A stretch of DNA of 64,000 nucleotides from Desulfitobacterium dichloroeliminans LMG P-21439 (GTDB taxonomy: Bacteria; Bacillota; Desulfitobacteriia; Desulfitobacteriales; Desulfitobacteriaceae). The position numbers were made by a program, and so were the translations under genes. Of this stretch, positions 9,379 through 16,954 are shown one piece after another; the stretch's first letter is position 1; each line of letters starts with the position of its first letter. Location: positions 1,092,001 to 1,156,000 of the forward strand of contig NC_019903.1 of the NCBI RefSeq assembly GCF_000243135.2. The letters are read 5' to 3'. A model generated the notes under the pieces. It made no database searches. It had not been told where the DNA came from and saw only the letters and a list, made by a program, of their open reading frames with translations.

Positions 9379-9566
9379 CAACCTTTCTCAAGAACGATGC
9401 GATGATTGAGTAAATTCATATCCTTAATGACTGCACGAATGAACTTTTGCTTGCCATAGATGTCGACGATTTTTAGGCCTTCTTCATGGGGTTCTATAAT
9501 ATCCACCGCTTCCATAAACAAAACTTCCTCCGCACCTTCTTTTAAATAAGCATTCGCTTCACACAT
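9378..9566 (-). CDS. cooT: CooT family nickel-binding protein
   Basis: 62 aa. The protein reads MCEANAYL..., then MEAVDIIEPHEEGLKIVDIYGKQ, then the IVLEKG end, the pattern of CooT, a small nickel-binding dimer of carbon-monoxide dehydrogenase maturation in which Cys2 is the metal ligand. An in-frame ATG two codons upstream would bury that Cys, but the AAAGGAGG lies only 1 nt from it and 7 nt from the second ATG, so the second ATG is the start. No CODH gene is in the window; many clostridial genomes carry CooT homologues away from it. It is coupled to trmO. Confidence 0.85.
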   Translation of the reverse strand: MCEANAYLKEGAEEVLFMEAVDIIEPHEEGLKIVDIYGKQKFIRAVIKDMNLLNHRIVLEKG

Positions 9567-9593
9567 TGCCATTCCTCCTTTAAATTGCTATGA

Positions 9594-9640
9594 AAAGACC
9601 ATGGAGATGCCGTTAAAACGGTAAGACCTCCATGGTCTTT
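9594..9640. terminator. Hairpin upstream of cooT
   Basis: 13-bp perfect stem AAAGACCATGGAG/CTCCATGGTCTTT between the cooT start and the tautomerase gene, with a small inner CCGTT/AACGG hairpin. It lies upstream of cooT, so it may be a leader attenuator for the minus strand (followed there by TTTTC). Confidence 0.55.
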
Positions 9641-9770
9641 ATTAATCCATTTTTTATATAGTCTTTATTCTCCATACTATTTAAATTTCCTTCTCAGATT
9701 TACATGTTTCTCAGTGAAATCGGGAATTTTAATAGATGTATTTAACAAGCTAATAGGGAGGTGTAATTTT

Positions 9771-9986
9771 ATGCCAATGATTCATTTTGACGGTCCCGAA
9801 CTTTCCATGGATCAGAAGCGGAGTCTAATTCACGGTATATCTCAAGCGGCTTCTCAAGCAACGGGTTTGCCTATGGCGTCTTTCACTGTTGTTCTCGACG
9901 AACATAAGTATAGTAATTTTGGTATTGGTGGAGATGTTTTAGTGGAGAGTCCATACTGGGATAAGGTCAAAGAGATTAAAGATTAA
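9771..9986 (+). CDS. 4-oxalocrotonate tautomerase-like protein
   Basis: 71 aa. Starting at the ATG that follows AGGGAGGTG, the mature N-terminus is Pro-Met-Ile, the catalytic Pro1 of the tautomerase superfamily. The remaining ATG codons upstream lack a ribosome site. The sequence HFDGPELSMDQKRSLIHGISQAASQATGLP followed by FTVVLDEH matches the single-domain family. These enzymes ketonise or isomerise enols with Pro1 as general base, but the physiological substrate here is unknown. Own terminator follows. Confidence 0.85.
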   Translation: MPMIHFDGPELSMDQKRSLIHGISQAASQATGLPMASFTVVLDEHKYSNFGIGGDVLVESPYWDKVKEIKD

Positions 9987-10000
9987 GAAGTCATCAAATG

Positions 10001-10028
10001 AAAGCCGGTGGGTAGCTGCCGGCTTTTT
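10001..10028 (+). terminator. Terminator of tautomerase gene
   Basis: AAAGCCGG/CCGGCTTT stem followed by TTTTTT. Confidence 0.9.
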
Positions 10029-10113
10029 TATTTTGGGCCGAAGATACTATTGAAAAAAGATGACTTTTGTTGGATGATTAGGGAAACAGAGTGAAAAAAG
10101 AGAAGGTGTGAAT

Positions 10114-11274
10114 ATGCAGAAGAAATTGGAGAGCATCCTGCTAAAAAGAGATTGGTCTGGGGGCCGTGAGATTCTAAGAGAGAAAGATAGCATTCGAGGC
10201 CTCATGAGCAGGATTTATGTGAAGGATGGCTTGATGTTTTGGCGGGCTATAGAGGCCTTGGGTGTAGCTGCTGCTTTGGTAGAAGAGCAGAATAAGGGTT
10301 ACGCCGCAGAGCTTATCAGGCGCTACTTCTGGTCCTTGAATGATGAATCCGGCGGAACGGCCTGGAATGCTTCCGAGGCGATTGGCAGCATCATGGCTCA
10401 TAACCCGAAAGAATGCGGACATTTTAATTGGCAGTTGGCAAATCTCAGCGATGACGAAAGCTTGCAAGTGGGTGTTCTCTGGGGACTATGTAATCTTGCG
10501 ATTGTCTTTCCAAAAGCAGTGGATCCGGTTTTTGAGAAAGTCTGTCCTTTTCTATCTGTAGAGAATGCCGAATTAAGGGGCTTAGCGGTATGGACTTTTT
10601 CCTTAATGGAGAATTATGCGCAGGCAAAAGAAATGTGGGTGATTCCTGAAGATCTAAAGAAAAGACTGGAACAGGATCATTCGATGCTCGAGATTTATAT
10701 CGATGGTGAATTACTACCATTTAAAGTTTCAGAGTTGTTAAAAAAGGAAGTCATTACTTTTTACACTAAAGAGTTCCAGCAAGGAGACTTCACCTGGAGC
10801 ATTTGTGTTGCCAGCTCACAAAGAGGTCTCTGTTGGTTGAGCATTGGTAACCCGGGAACAGAAGAAAGTGAACTTAGAGCCTGGGCTAAAAAGCAAGCGC
10901 CAGGGGCACTCGTCCTGTGGGGAATGCATCCTAATTGCGAAGTGATAACGCAATTGACTGAGTACTTTGCAGGAAGTCGTCAAGAATTCACTATCCCTAT
11001 CGACTCACGTGGGACACCCTTTCAACGAAAGGTTTGGGAGGAGCTACGAAGAATCCCTTATGGGGAAACACTGAGTTATGGAGAAGTTGCTCGAAATGTA
11101 GGAAATCCTAAAGGCCCACGAGCTGTAGGCATGGCGAATAATAGGAATCCTATCGGCATCATTACCCCTTGTCATCGGGTGGTCGGAAAAAGCGGAGATT
11201 TGGTCGGCTATGCCAGTGGTCTTGATCATAAAGAACGTCTTCTTAGCTTGGAGGCTTCCCATTGCCAAGAATAG
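10114..11274 (+). CDS. Helical-repeat protein fused to O6-alkylguanine-DNA alkyltransferase
   Basis: 386 aa from the ATG that has AGAAGG 7 nt upstream (a GTG two codons earlier is possible). Residues 1 to about 205 are an all-helical, HEAT-like region (repeating pairs such as RAIEALGVAAALVEEQ and SEAIGSIMAHNP). Residues about 210-386 are a complete Ogt/MGMT domain: GTPFQRKVWEELRRIPYGETLSYGEVA recognition helix, NRNPIGIITPCHRVVG with the alkyl-accepting Cys in PCHR, and LxGYxxGLxxKxxLL at the end. The Ogt part repairs O6-alkylguanine by irreversible transfer to the Cys. Helical repeats ahead of it could bind DNA, as in AlkD, but that is inference. Confidence 0.87.
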   Translation: MQKKLESILLKRDWSGGREILREKDSIRGLMSRIYVKDGLMFWRAIEALGVAAALVEEQNKGYAAELIRRYFWSLNDESGGTAWNASEAIGSIMAHNPKECGHFNWQLANLSDDESLQVGVLWGLCNLAIVFPKAVDPVFEKVCPFLSVENAELRGLAVWTFSLMENYAQAKEMWVIPEDLKKRLEQDHSMLEIYIDGELLPFKVSELLKKEVITFYTKEFQQGDFTWSICVASSQRGLCWLSIGNPGTEESELRAWAKKQAPGALVLWGMHPNCEVITQLTEYFAGSRQEFTIPIDSRGTPFQRKVWEELRRIPYGETLSYGEVARNVGNPKGPRAVGMANNRNPIGIITPCHRVVGKSGDLVGYASGLDHKERLLSLEASHCQE

Positions 11275-11321
11275 CAAGATTGGAACAAATGGTGTAATTA
11301 TTAAGAACGGAGGGCGTAACT

Positions 11322-11702
11322 TTGAATGGGAAGGTGATGTTTCAAGGCTTAGTCCATATTGGGATTAAGACAGTGGATATGGACCGATCTGTGACCTTTT
11401 ATAAGGATGTCTTGGGATTTGATCTCATCGAGAGAATTAAACCAGGAAAGGTTGAGCTTATTTTCATGAAATTTGGGGAGAATGTTATTGAGCTCATTGA
11501 GATTGATGACCAACGTAAATTTGAAGATGGTGTGATCAATCACCTTGCCCTAAAGGTTGAGGATATCTTCCAGGCAGTTACTTGGCTGAAAGACCACCAT
11601 GTAGAATGTATTAATGAAGAACCTCGTGAAATGGGGGAAGGGCGCTTTAACTTTTTCTTTCGAGGCCCCTCTGGAGAAAAACTCGAACTTTATCAAGGTT
11701 AA
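11322..11702 (+). CDS. Glyoxalase/VOC family protein
   Basis: 126 aa. The start GLVHIGIKTVDMDRSVTFYKDVLGFDL and the second half NHLALKVEDIFQAV...FNFFFRGPSGEKLELYQG show the paired beta-alpha-beta-beta-beta modules of the vicinal-oxygen-chelate fold, with His and Glu in metal-ligand positions. Members include glyoxalase I and methylmalonyl-CoA epimerase. The TTG start has ACGGAGGG 7 nt upstream; an ATG five codons later is the alternative. It follows the Ogt fusion by 47 nt and precedes the radical SAM gene by 37 nt, so it may be in one transcript. Confidence 0.82.
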   Translation: MNGKVMFQGLVHIGIKTVDMDRSVTFYKDVLGFDLIERIKPGKVELIFMKFGENVIELIEIDDQRKFEDGVINHLALKVEDIFQAVTWLKDHHVECINEEPREMGEGRFNFFFRGPSGEKLELYQG

Positions 11703-11739
11703 CTAGTAGTGAACTAAGGAAAATGGAGGCAATATTAAG

Positions 11740-12693
11740 TTGAGTTACCGAGATGAGGGCAAAGGGAGTTATAATTGGCAAAATGGTGAGAAACGTTATT
11801 ATACCTTAAACCAGCATTTTCGCGATTTTTTTGGTGATAAGGTCTTTAAGGTATCACTGGATGCGGGATTTACCTGCCCGAACCGTGATGGTCGAGTAGG
11901 GCAAGGGGGTTGCATCTACTGCAGTGCGCGGGGATCAGGGGATTTTGCCGGGCAAGTAGACCAATCTATTCATGATCAGTTTCGTGTAGTTAAAGAAGTT
12001 ATGAGTCATAAATGGTCTCAAGCCAAATATCTGGCTTATTTTCAAGCATATACCAATACCTATGCCCCCGTCGAACGCCTGCGAGCAGTTTATGAGCAAG
12101 CTTTGCAGGAGGAGGGGGTAGTAGGTCTGTCCATCGCTACCCGCCCGGATTGTTTACCGGAAGAGGTTTTGGATTATTTAGCAGAGTTGAATGAGAGGAC
12201 CTATCTATGGGTGGAGTTAGGCTTACAAAGCATTCATGACCGCACCATGGCATGGGTGGGTCGGGGGCACACTTATGAGGATTTCCTGTTGGGGCTAGAA
12301 AAATTGCGCCAAAGAAATATTCGAGTATGTGCCCATTTGATTTACGGGCTGCCGGGGGAAACCATAGAGGATATGTTCGACTCTGCTCAAGCTGTCACCA
12401 AGCTCGATCTGCAAGGGCTCAAACTTCATCTTCTCCATGTCCTGCGGGGAACACCAATGGCCAAATTATACGAAGACAATCCGTTTCCTATGCTTACTCA
12501 GGAAGAATATATTCAGCTGATTTGCAATACCCTAGAAATTCTTCCTGCCCAGATGGTGATACACCGTTTAACAGGAGACGCTCCGCGGCAGGATCTAATT
12601 GCCCCCCTCTGGAGTCTCAAGAAGTGGGAGATTCTCAACGGTATTGATCAGGAGTTAGAAAGACGTGGAACTTGGCAAGGGAAGAAGCTATAA
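11740..12693 (+). CDS. YtqA/TIGR01212-type radical SAM protein
   Basis: 317 aa. The iron-sulfur cysteines are in CPNRDGRVGQGGCIYC, the extended C-x(n)-C-x2-C motif of the YtqA (YhcC) branch of radical SAM proteins, followed by FQAYTNTYAP and HLIYGLPGET. TTG start with ATGGAGGC upstream. The reaction of the family is not established to my knowledge. There is a hairpin-like AT-rich gap before kamA on the other strand. Confidence 0.88.
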   Translation: MSYRDEGKGSYNWQNGEKRYYTLNQHFRDFFGDKVFKVSLDAGFTCPNRDGRVGQGGCIYCSARGSGDFAGQVDQSIHDQFRVVKEVMSHKWSQAKYLAYFQAYTNTYAPVERLRAVYEQALQEEGVVGLSIATRPDCLPEEVLDYLAELNERTYLWVELGLQSIHDRTMAWVGRGHTYEDFLLGLEKLRQRNIRVCAHLIYGLPGETIEDMFDSAQAVTKLDLQGLKLHLLHVLRGTPMAKLYEDNPFPMLTQEEYIQLICNTLEILPAQMVIHRLTGDAPRQDLIAPLWSLKKWEILNGIDQELERRGTWQGKKL

Positions 12694-12821
12694 CAAAAAC
12701 AAACGACTAACCTGCTGATCTCCTTATTGGAGGGCAGTTTAGCCGTTCAATAGCATCCTTTCATTAAAGGAATTCTGAGCATTGATTAATTAAGTTGGCA
12801 GTCTTTACGTAATTAGCTGTA

Positions 12822-14063
12822 CTAATGATTAGGGTAATGAACAATTTTTCCTTCCCAAGTTCTTAATATAGCTTCATGCTCATTAAGGGAAACAAGGTAT
12901 TGAGGTAGAATTGGAGTTTTACCACCCCCACCTGGAGCGTTTATAATATACGTCGGAATTGCCATACCGGAGGTGTAGCCACGTAAGTGATCCATAATCT
13001 TTAAACCGTCTTGAATACGGGGAATGAAGTGACTTGTCCCTTTGACATTTTTGGCATGGAAAATATAATAGGGTCGTACCCGTATCTTAAGAAGCTCTTG
13101 GTTAAGTCGTTTCATAATATCGGGTTGATCATTAATCCCTTTGAGGAGAACAGCTTGATTGCCTAAGATGACACCGGCCTTAATTAATCGGTCAGCAGCT
13201 TTCTTGGTTTCTTCGGTCACCTCTTTGGGATGATTGAACTGAGTATTGATATAAAGGGGTGGATATTTTTCAAGAATCTTACATAGGTTTTCGGTGATTC
13301 GCATGGGAAGAGTTACGGGGACCCGAGTACCGATGCGTTTGATCTCTACATGCGGAATTCCATGCAATTCTCCTAAAAGCCAATCCAGCATTTGATCGCT
13401 GAGGAGAAGGGAGTCGCCCCCCGTTATCAAGACATCGCGAATTTCTGGATTAGAGCGTACATAGTCTAAGGCTGCCTCCAGATTAGCGCGGGTTTCATGG
13501 AGATCCGTTTCTCCAATATTCCGACGGCGTTGACAGTGCCGGCAGTACATGGCACAAAGATTAGTAACATTGATAATTAATCGATCAGGATAACGGCGCG
13601 TGATACAGGGTGCAGGAGAAGTAAACTCTTCACCCATGGGATCTTCTTCCCCAGATGAATCACGGATTTCTTGAATAGAAGGAAGACTTTGCAAGCGGAT
13701 GGGATCTTGAGGATCATCCTTATCGATCAGGCTCAGATAATAGGGAGAAACCGCCCAACGATAGGCTTTTCCGACTTCGCTAATCTCATGAATTTGTTTT
13801 ATTGTCAGTGGCAATAGATTGCTTAGGGTTTCTGGATTTTGAATGCGGTTTTTGAGTTGCCACCGCCAATCCTGCCAATCATCAAGGTTAGCATCGAATT
13901 GCCCCAGAATAATATCTCGATTCTTATTGTATTCCTCGCTTAAAGCAAGACCACTAGGAATTGTTTCTTTGCATTTAAAGTAAGGCTGAGCCATTTGCTT
14001 TAATTCTAAGGCCCTTGCCTGTGAAGCTTCTCTAGGGTTAGGGGGTAGGAATTCCACTGCCAT
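12822..14063 (-). CDS. Glutamate 2,3-aminomutase (lysine 2,3-aminomutase family)
   Basis: 413 aa, the family length, from the ATG preceded by GAGGAGGT; a 27-residue upstream extension has no ribosome site and overlaps the leader terminator. CAMYCRHC binds the 4Fe-4S cluster and PGGGGK (Lys382) the PLP. In lysine 2,3-aminomutase two Asp, 37 residues apart, hold the lysine side-chain amine. Here the same positions are Lys338 (in FHAKNVKG) and Asn375 (in IINAPGGGGK), the pair reported for glutamate 2,3-aminomutase. The enzyme should therefore make L-beta-glutamate, a compatible solute. A c-di-AMP riboswitch lies in its leader and a BusR-like gene diverges from it. Substrate is inferred from residues, not tested. 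Confidence 0.85.
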   Translation of the reverse strand: MAVEFLPPNPREASQARALELKQMAQPYFKCKETIPSGLALSEEYNKNRDIILGQFDANLDDWQDWRWQLKNRIQNPETLSNLLPLTIKQIHEISEVGKAYRWAVSPYYLSLIDKDDPQDPIRLQSLPSIQEIRDSSGEEDPMGEEFTSPAPCITRRYPDRLIINVTNLCAMYCRHCQRRRNIGETDLHETRANLEAALDYVRSNPEIRDVLITGGDSLLLSDQMLDWLLGELHGIPHVEIKRIGTRVPVTLPMRITENLCKILEKYPPLYINTQFNHPKEVTEETKKAADRLIKAGVILGNQAVLLKGINDQPDIMKRLNQELLKIRVRPYYIFHAKNVKGTSHFIPRIQDGLKIMDHLRGYTSGMAIPTYIINAPGGGGKTPILPQYLVSLNEHEAILRTWEGKIVHYPNH

Positions 14064-14118
14064 AATGTTTACCTCCTCTATTCGTACTCGAGAGCTAAGA
14101 AGTTTCTTTAGGCCAAAT

Positions 14119-14146
14119 AAAAAAAGAACCGATACGGTCCCCAAAG
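14119..14146 (-). terminator. Expression-platform terminator of the kamA-like leader
   Basis: On the minus transcript GGACCG-TAU-CGGUUC is followed by seven U, between the riboswitch aptamer and the aminomutase start. Position suits ligand-dependent termination. Confidence 0.75.
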
Positions 14147-14162
14147 CAAAGCATTATACATA

Positions 14163-14302
14163 AATAGGTGTGCTTTCACCCTTTCATGTGTCTCAGTGCT
14201 GACGAGGTTAGCTGACGGATTCGAGCTGAAACATGCTCTACGCTAAGAAGCGATTCACCCCAATATTGGTTCCCCCGTTTTCCCTCTGGGAAATTAAGCC
14301 TT
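14163..14302 (-). promoter_or_regulatory. c-di-AMP riboswitch (ydaO/yuaA type)
   Basis: Reading the minus strand, conserved ydaO blocks occur in order: CGGGGGAACC, then UGGGGUGAAUC, then CGAAUCCGUCAGCUAACCUCGU. They lie about 100 nt upstream of the aminomutase start, and a terminator follows. This class binds cyclic di-AMP and usually switches genes off when the ligand is high, most often K+ transporters, osmolyte transporters and wall hydrolases. No covariance search could be run, but the motif match is close. Confidence 0.88.
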
Positions 14303-14535
14303 ATGAAGTTGCATAACTAACAACTTAATAGTAACATATGGGTTGGTGGCGGTCAATTACAGATTTGTGTTCATCTAAACTTTTTTGTATTACTGCGGCT
14401 GGAATTATAACTAACTGCGCTTAGTCAGGGCTCGAAGAAGATGGTTGATATGGAGTAAGATAATATGTGTTGAAAAAGCTATAGTAGGTAGTAGTCATTG
14501 TTACTAAAAGATATGGAATCAAGGAGAGGAATCAT

Positions 14536-15174
14536 ATGGATCATCAAGCACGTTATCAGGAAATTGCAATAGATATTGCTCACTCCATCGTTATGGGAGA
14601 ATATCGAGAAGGTGAAAAGATTCATGGGCGTTCAACCTTAGCAGGGCGTTATAATGTATCTCCGGAGACGATTCGGCGATCTATTGCCATCCTTCAAACC
14701 ATGGGTGTCGTGATGGTGAGTCAAGGAGTAGGGATTACAGTAGTCTCCAAAAGCATGGCAGAGAAATTCATGCGAGGATTTGACCAGAAAGCAGAAATTC
14801 AAGTTTACTTTGATGAGATGAAGAAATTAATGGAGCAGAGACGGGAGATCGATGTAAAAATCGATGCCTATTTAACGAAGATCGTCAATTATACGGATCG
14901 CCTAGCTAGCCGGTGGATGGATGTGGCCGAAATCGAGATCGTCCAAAGGTCAAGTGCTAAAGGGAAAACCTTAAGTGATTTGAAATTGCGAGAGAGAACC
15001 GGCTTGACTGTAGTTGCCGTAGTGAGAAGTGGGATTGAACAGTTCTCGCCGGGTGCAGAGTTTGTCTTAGCTGAGGGAGATATACTTTTAGTCGTAGGAT
15101 CTGAGCAAGGCAAGGAAAAGCTCCAGAAAATCCTCAGTGAAGATACAGGAAGCGAAATCGCGTCTGTCGAATAG
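14536..15174 (+). CDS. BusR-like GntR/RCK_C transcription regulator
   Basis: 212 aa. Residues 1-75 form a GntR winged helix (GEYREGEKIHGRSTLAGRY then VSPETIRRSIAILQTMGVV). Residues about 80-130 are a likely coiled coil (QVYFDEMKKLMEQRREIDVKIDAYL). Residues 135-210 are an RCK_C/TrkA-C domain (GKTLSDLKLRERTGLTVVAVVR ... EGDILLVVG). This order and length equal BusR of lactococci and streptococci, which binds c-di-AMP through RCK_C and represses a glycine betaine importer. Here it diverges from a c-di-AMP riboswitch gene. It is followed 34 nt later by the LytS-like kinase. Targets are unknown. Confidence 0.85.
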   Translation: MDHQARYQEIAIDIAHSIVMGEYREGEKIHGRSTLAGRYNVSPETIRRSIAILQTMGVVMVSQGVGITVVSKSMAEKFMRGFDQKAEIQVYFDEMKKLMEQRREIDVKIDAYLTKIVNYTDRLASRWMDVAEIEIVQRSSAKGKTLSDLKLRERTGLTVVAVVRSGIEQFSPGAEFVLAEGDILLVVGSEQGKEKLQKILSEDTGSEIASVE

Positions 15175-15208
15175 ACTAATAATTCGAGATGAAGATGAGG
15201 GATGATGG

Positions 15209-16489
15209 ATGGTCTTTCAAACCTGTGTTATTTTAGGTGCTGAATTGACACTTGTCCTAGTGACAGGTGAAATGAAACTCCTTATTCCTTTCTTAATAGG
15301 CAATACATTTTTTCTACTCTATAAAATAAATGTACAAAATAAAATGACTGCTCGCAAAGCTACGGAACGCAATGCTGAGCTAAGTTTTAAGATTGCCAAT
15401 GAGACCCTGCCTTATTTGCGCAGAGGTCTAAATGTCCAAAATGCCGAATCGATAGCTAAGATCATTCAAGAGATCGGTCAAGTTGCCGCGGTTTCCATTA
15501 CAGATTGTGAAAAGCAACTGGCATACTTAGGTGCCGGTTGTGACCAACATCATCCAGGAGATCGTATCCTTACCCGGGCGACCCTTGATGTGATCAAAAC
15601 AGGCTCCTATAAAATCGTTAGAACACAGAAAGAATTAAATTGCCCTCGCCAAAATAGTTGTGACTGTCCTTTGGCGGCGGCTGTCATTGTTCCGTTGCAT
15701 TGTCAGGGTAAGGTTGTGGGGACCATGAAGCTGTATGAAACGAAGGATGGGCACATCTCGCCGGACCTAATTCGCTTAGCCATAGGAATGGCGCAGTTGT
15801 TGGGGATTCAGATCGAGTTAGCTGAACTGGATCATCAGGCCAAGTTAGCGGCGGAAGCCCAGTTGAATGCCTTGCAAGCCCAAATCAATCCCCACTTCTT
15901 TTTTAATGTACTCAATACCATTATCGCTACTAGTCGTACCAGTCCCAATCGATCACGGCGATTGTTGATTCATCTGGCGGAGTTTTTTCGTAAGGCCCTC
16001 AAATCTCATGGAACCTTGATTACCTTGCGGGAGGAAATGAGTTTTGTTAAGACCTATTTGATCTTAGAAAAAGCACGCTTTGGCCGCAAGCTATATTTTC
16101 TGGGCGAGATTCCTGAGGAACTAATGGAGGCGATGGTTCCTCGTTTAAGCATTCAGCCTCTGGTAGAAAATGCAGTCAAACATGGAATCGGTGAGAAGAT
16201 TGGCAATGGCATTGTTTCTGTGAAGGTTGAACGCAGAGAGCAGGAACTTTACATTGACATAGCTGATGATGGGGTGGGGATTCAACCGGACCGTTTACAA
16301 GATGTATTGAAACCTGGGGTAGGATCGGGCAATGGGGTCGGTATGGCCAATGTCCATGAACGTTTACTTGGTTATTACGGTGAAGAGTATGGCTTGCAGA
16401 TTCGGAGCCAGCCACATGTGGGTACAACAGTGACCATGCACTTACCACTCTCTTTTTTAGATGAGGAAGATGAATCAGAAATGATCTAG
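15209..16489 (+). CDS. LytS-like sensor histidine kinase with GAF domain
   Basis: 426 aa. A short hydrophobic N-terminus (about residues 5-40, one or two membrane segments) is followed by a GAF-like domain (90-205) containing a cysteine-rich stretch CPRQNSCDCP, then the His_kinase block with QINPHFFFNVLNTI, whose His is the phosphoacceptor, and a HATPase with QPLVENAVKHG and DDGVGI. It lacks the 5TM receptor of true LytS. No LytTR-type response regulator is next to it, so it is an orphan here. The Cys cluster in the GAF domain could bind metal or an iron-sulfur group, which is speculation. Start ATG follows GAGGGATG. Confidence 0.85.
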   Translation: MVFQTCVILGAELTLVLVTGEMKLLIPFLIGNTFFLLYKINVQNKMTARKATERNAELSFKIANETLPYLRRGLNVQNAESIAKIIQEIGQVAAVSITDCEKQLAYLGAGCDQHHPGDRILTRATLDVIKTGSYKIVRTQKELNCPRQNSCDCPLAAAVIVPLHCQGKVVGTMKLYETKDGHISPDLIRLAIGMAQLLGIQIELAELDHQAKLAAEAQLNALQAQINPHFFFNVLNTIIATSRTSPNRSRRLLIHLAEFFRKALKSHGTLITLREEMSFVKTYLILEKARFGRKLYFLGEIPEELMEAMVPRLSIQPLVENAVKHGIGEKIGNGIVSVKVERREQELYIDIADDGVGIQPDRLQDVLKPGVGSGNGVGMANVHERLLGYYGEEYGLQIRSQPHVGTTVTMHLPLSFLDEEDESEMI

Positions 16490-16528
16490 AGCGTGGGGGC
16501 AATTGTGTATTCTTTTGGGGGGTTCAAT

Positions 16529-16885
16529 ATGTTTCCAGGGATAGATATTATAGGAATTCAACGTTTTACCTCAGCATGTGAGCGGACGCCCAAGCTACAA
16601 GAGCGTCTATTTACACATCGTGAAATTATGGAGTTGCAAGCTAAAAACATGACAAGCTGGGCGGCTCATTTTGCGGGTAAAGAGGCAATTTTGAAAGCCT
16701 TAGGGACGGGATTAAGAGGTTTATCCTGGCATGATATAGAAATTCTCAGCAACGATTTAGGAGAACCTGTGGTCTCCTTAACAGAGAGGGCTGAGCAATT
16801 CGTTCGGGCTCGGGGTGGGACCCAAATTCGGCTCAGTCTTTCCCATGAAAAAGAGTATGCAATAGGAATGGCCATACTCTACTAA
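16529..16885 (+). CDS. acpS: Holo-[acyl-carrier-protein] synthase
   Basis: 118 aa. Transfers 4'-phosphopantetheine from CoA to the acyl carrier protein serine. The magnesium-binding start MFPGIDIIGIQRF (Asp in GIDI) and WAAHFAGKEAILKALGTG are the classic AcpS motifs; SLSHEKEYAIGMAILY ends the protein. The ATG after GGGGGGTTCAAT is chosen, since 12 residues of upstream extension are not conserved. It heads the acpS-nnr-alr series, a common Firmicute order. Confidence 0.93.
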   Translation: MFPGIDIIGIQRFTSACERTPKLQERLFTHREIMELQAKNMTSWAAHFAGKEAILKALGTGLRGLSWHDIEILSNDLGEPVVSLTERAEQFVRARGGTQIRLSLSHEKEYAIGMAILY

Positions 16886-16954
16886 AGAGAGATAAGCCAT
16901 AATGAGGAAGAAGAGGAACTACGAATCTTGATTCAGGATGCGGGGGTAGAGATC

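Noticed and set aside
12822-14063. Plain lysine 2,3-aminomutase call
   Set aside because: Both lysine-binding Asp are replaced by the Lys/Asn pair of glutamate 2,3-aminomutase at the exact 37-residue spacing.
14064-14144. Longer N-terminus for the aminomutase (27 extra residues)
   Set aside because: It has no ribosome site, overlaps the leader terminator and is not part of the family, whereas the ATG at 14063 has GAGGAGGT.
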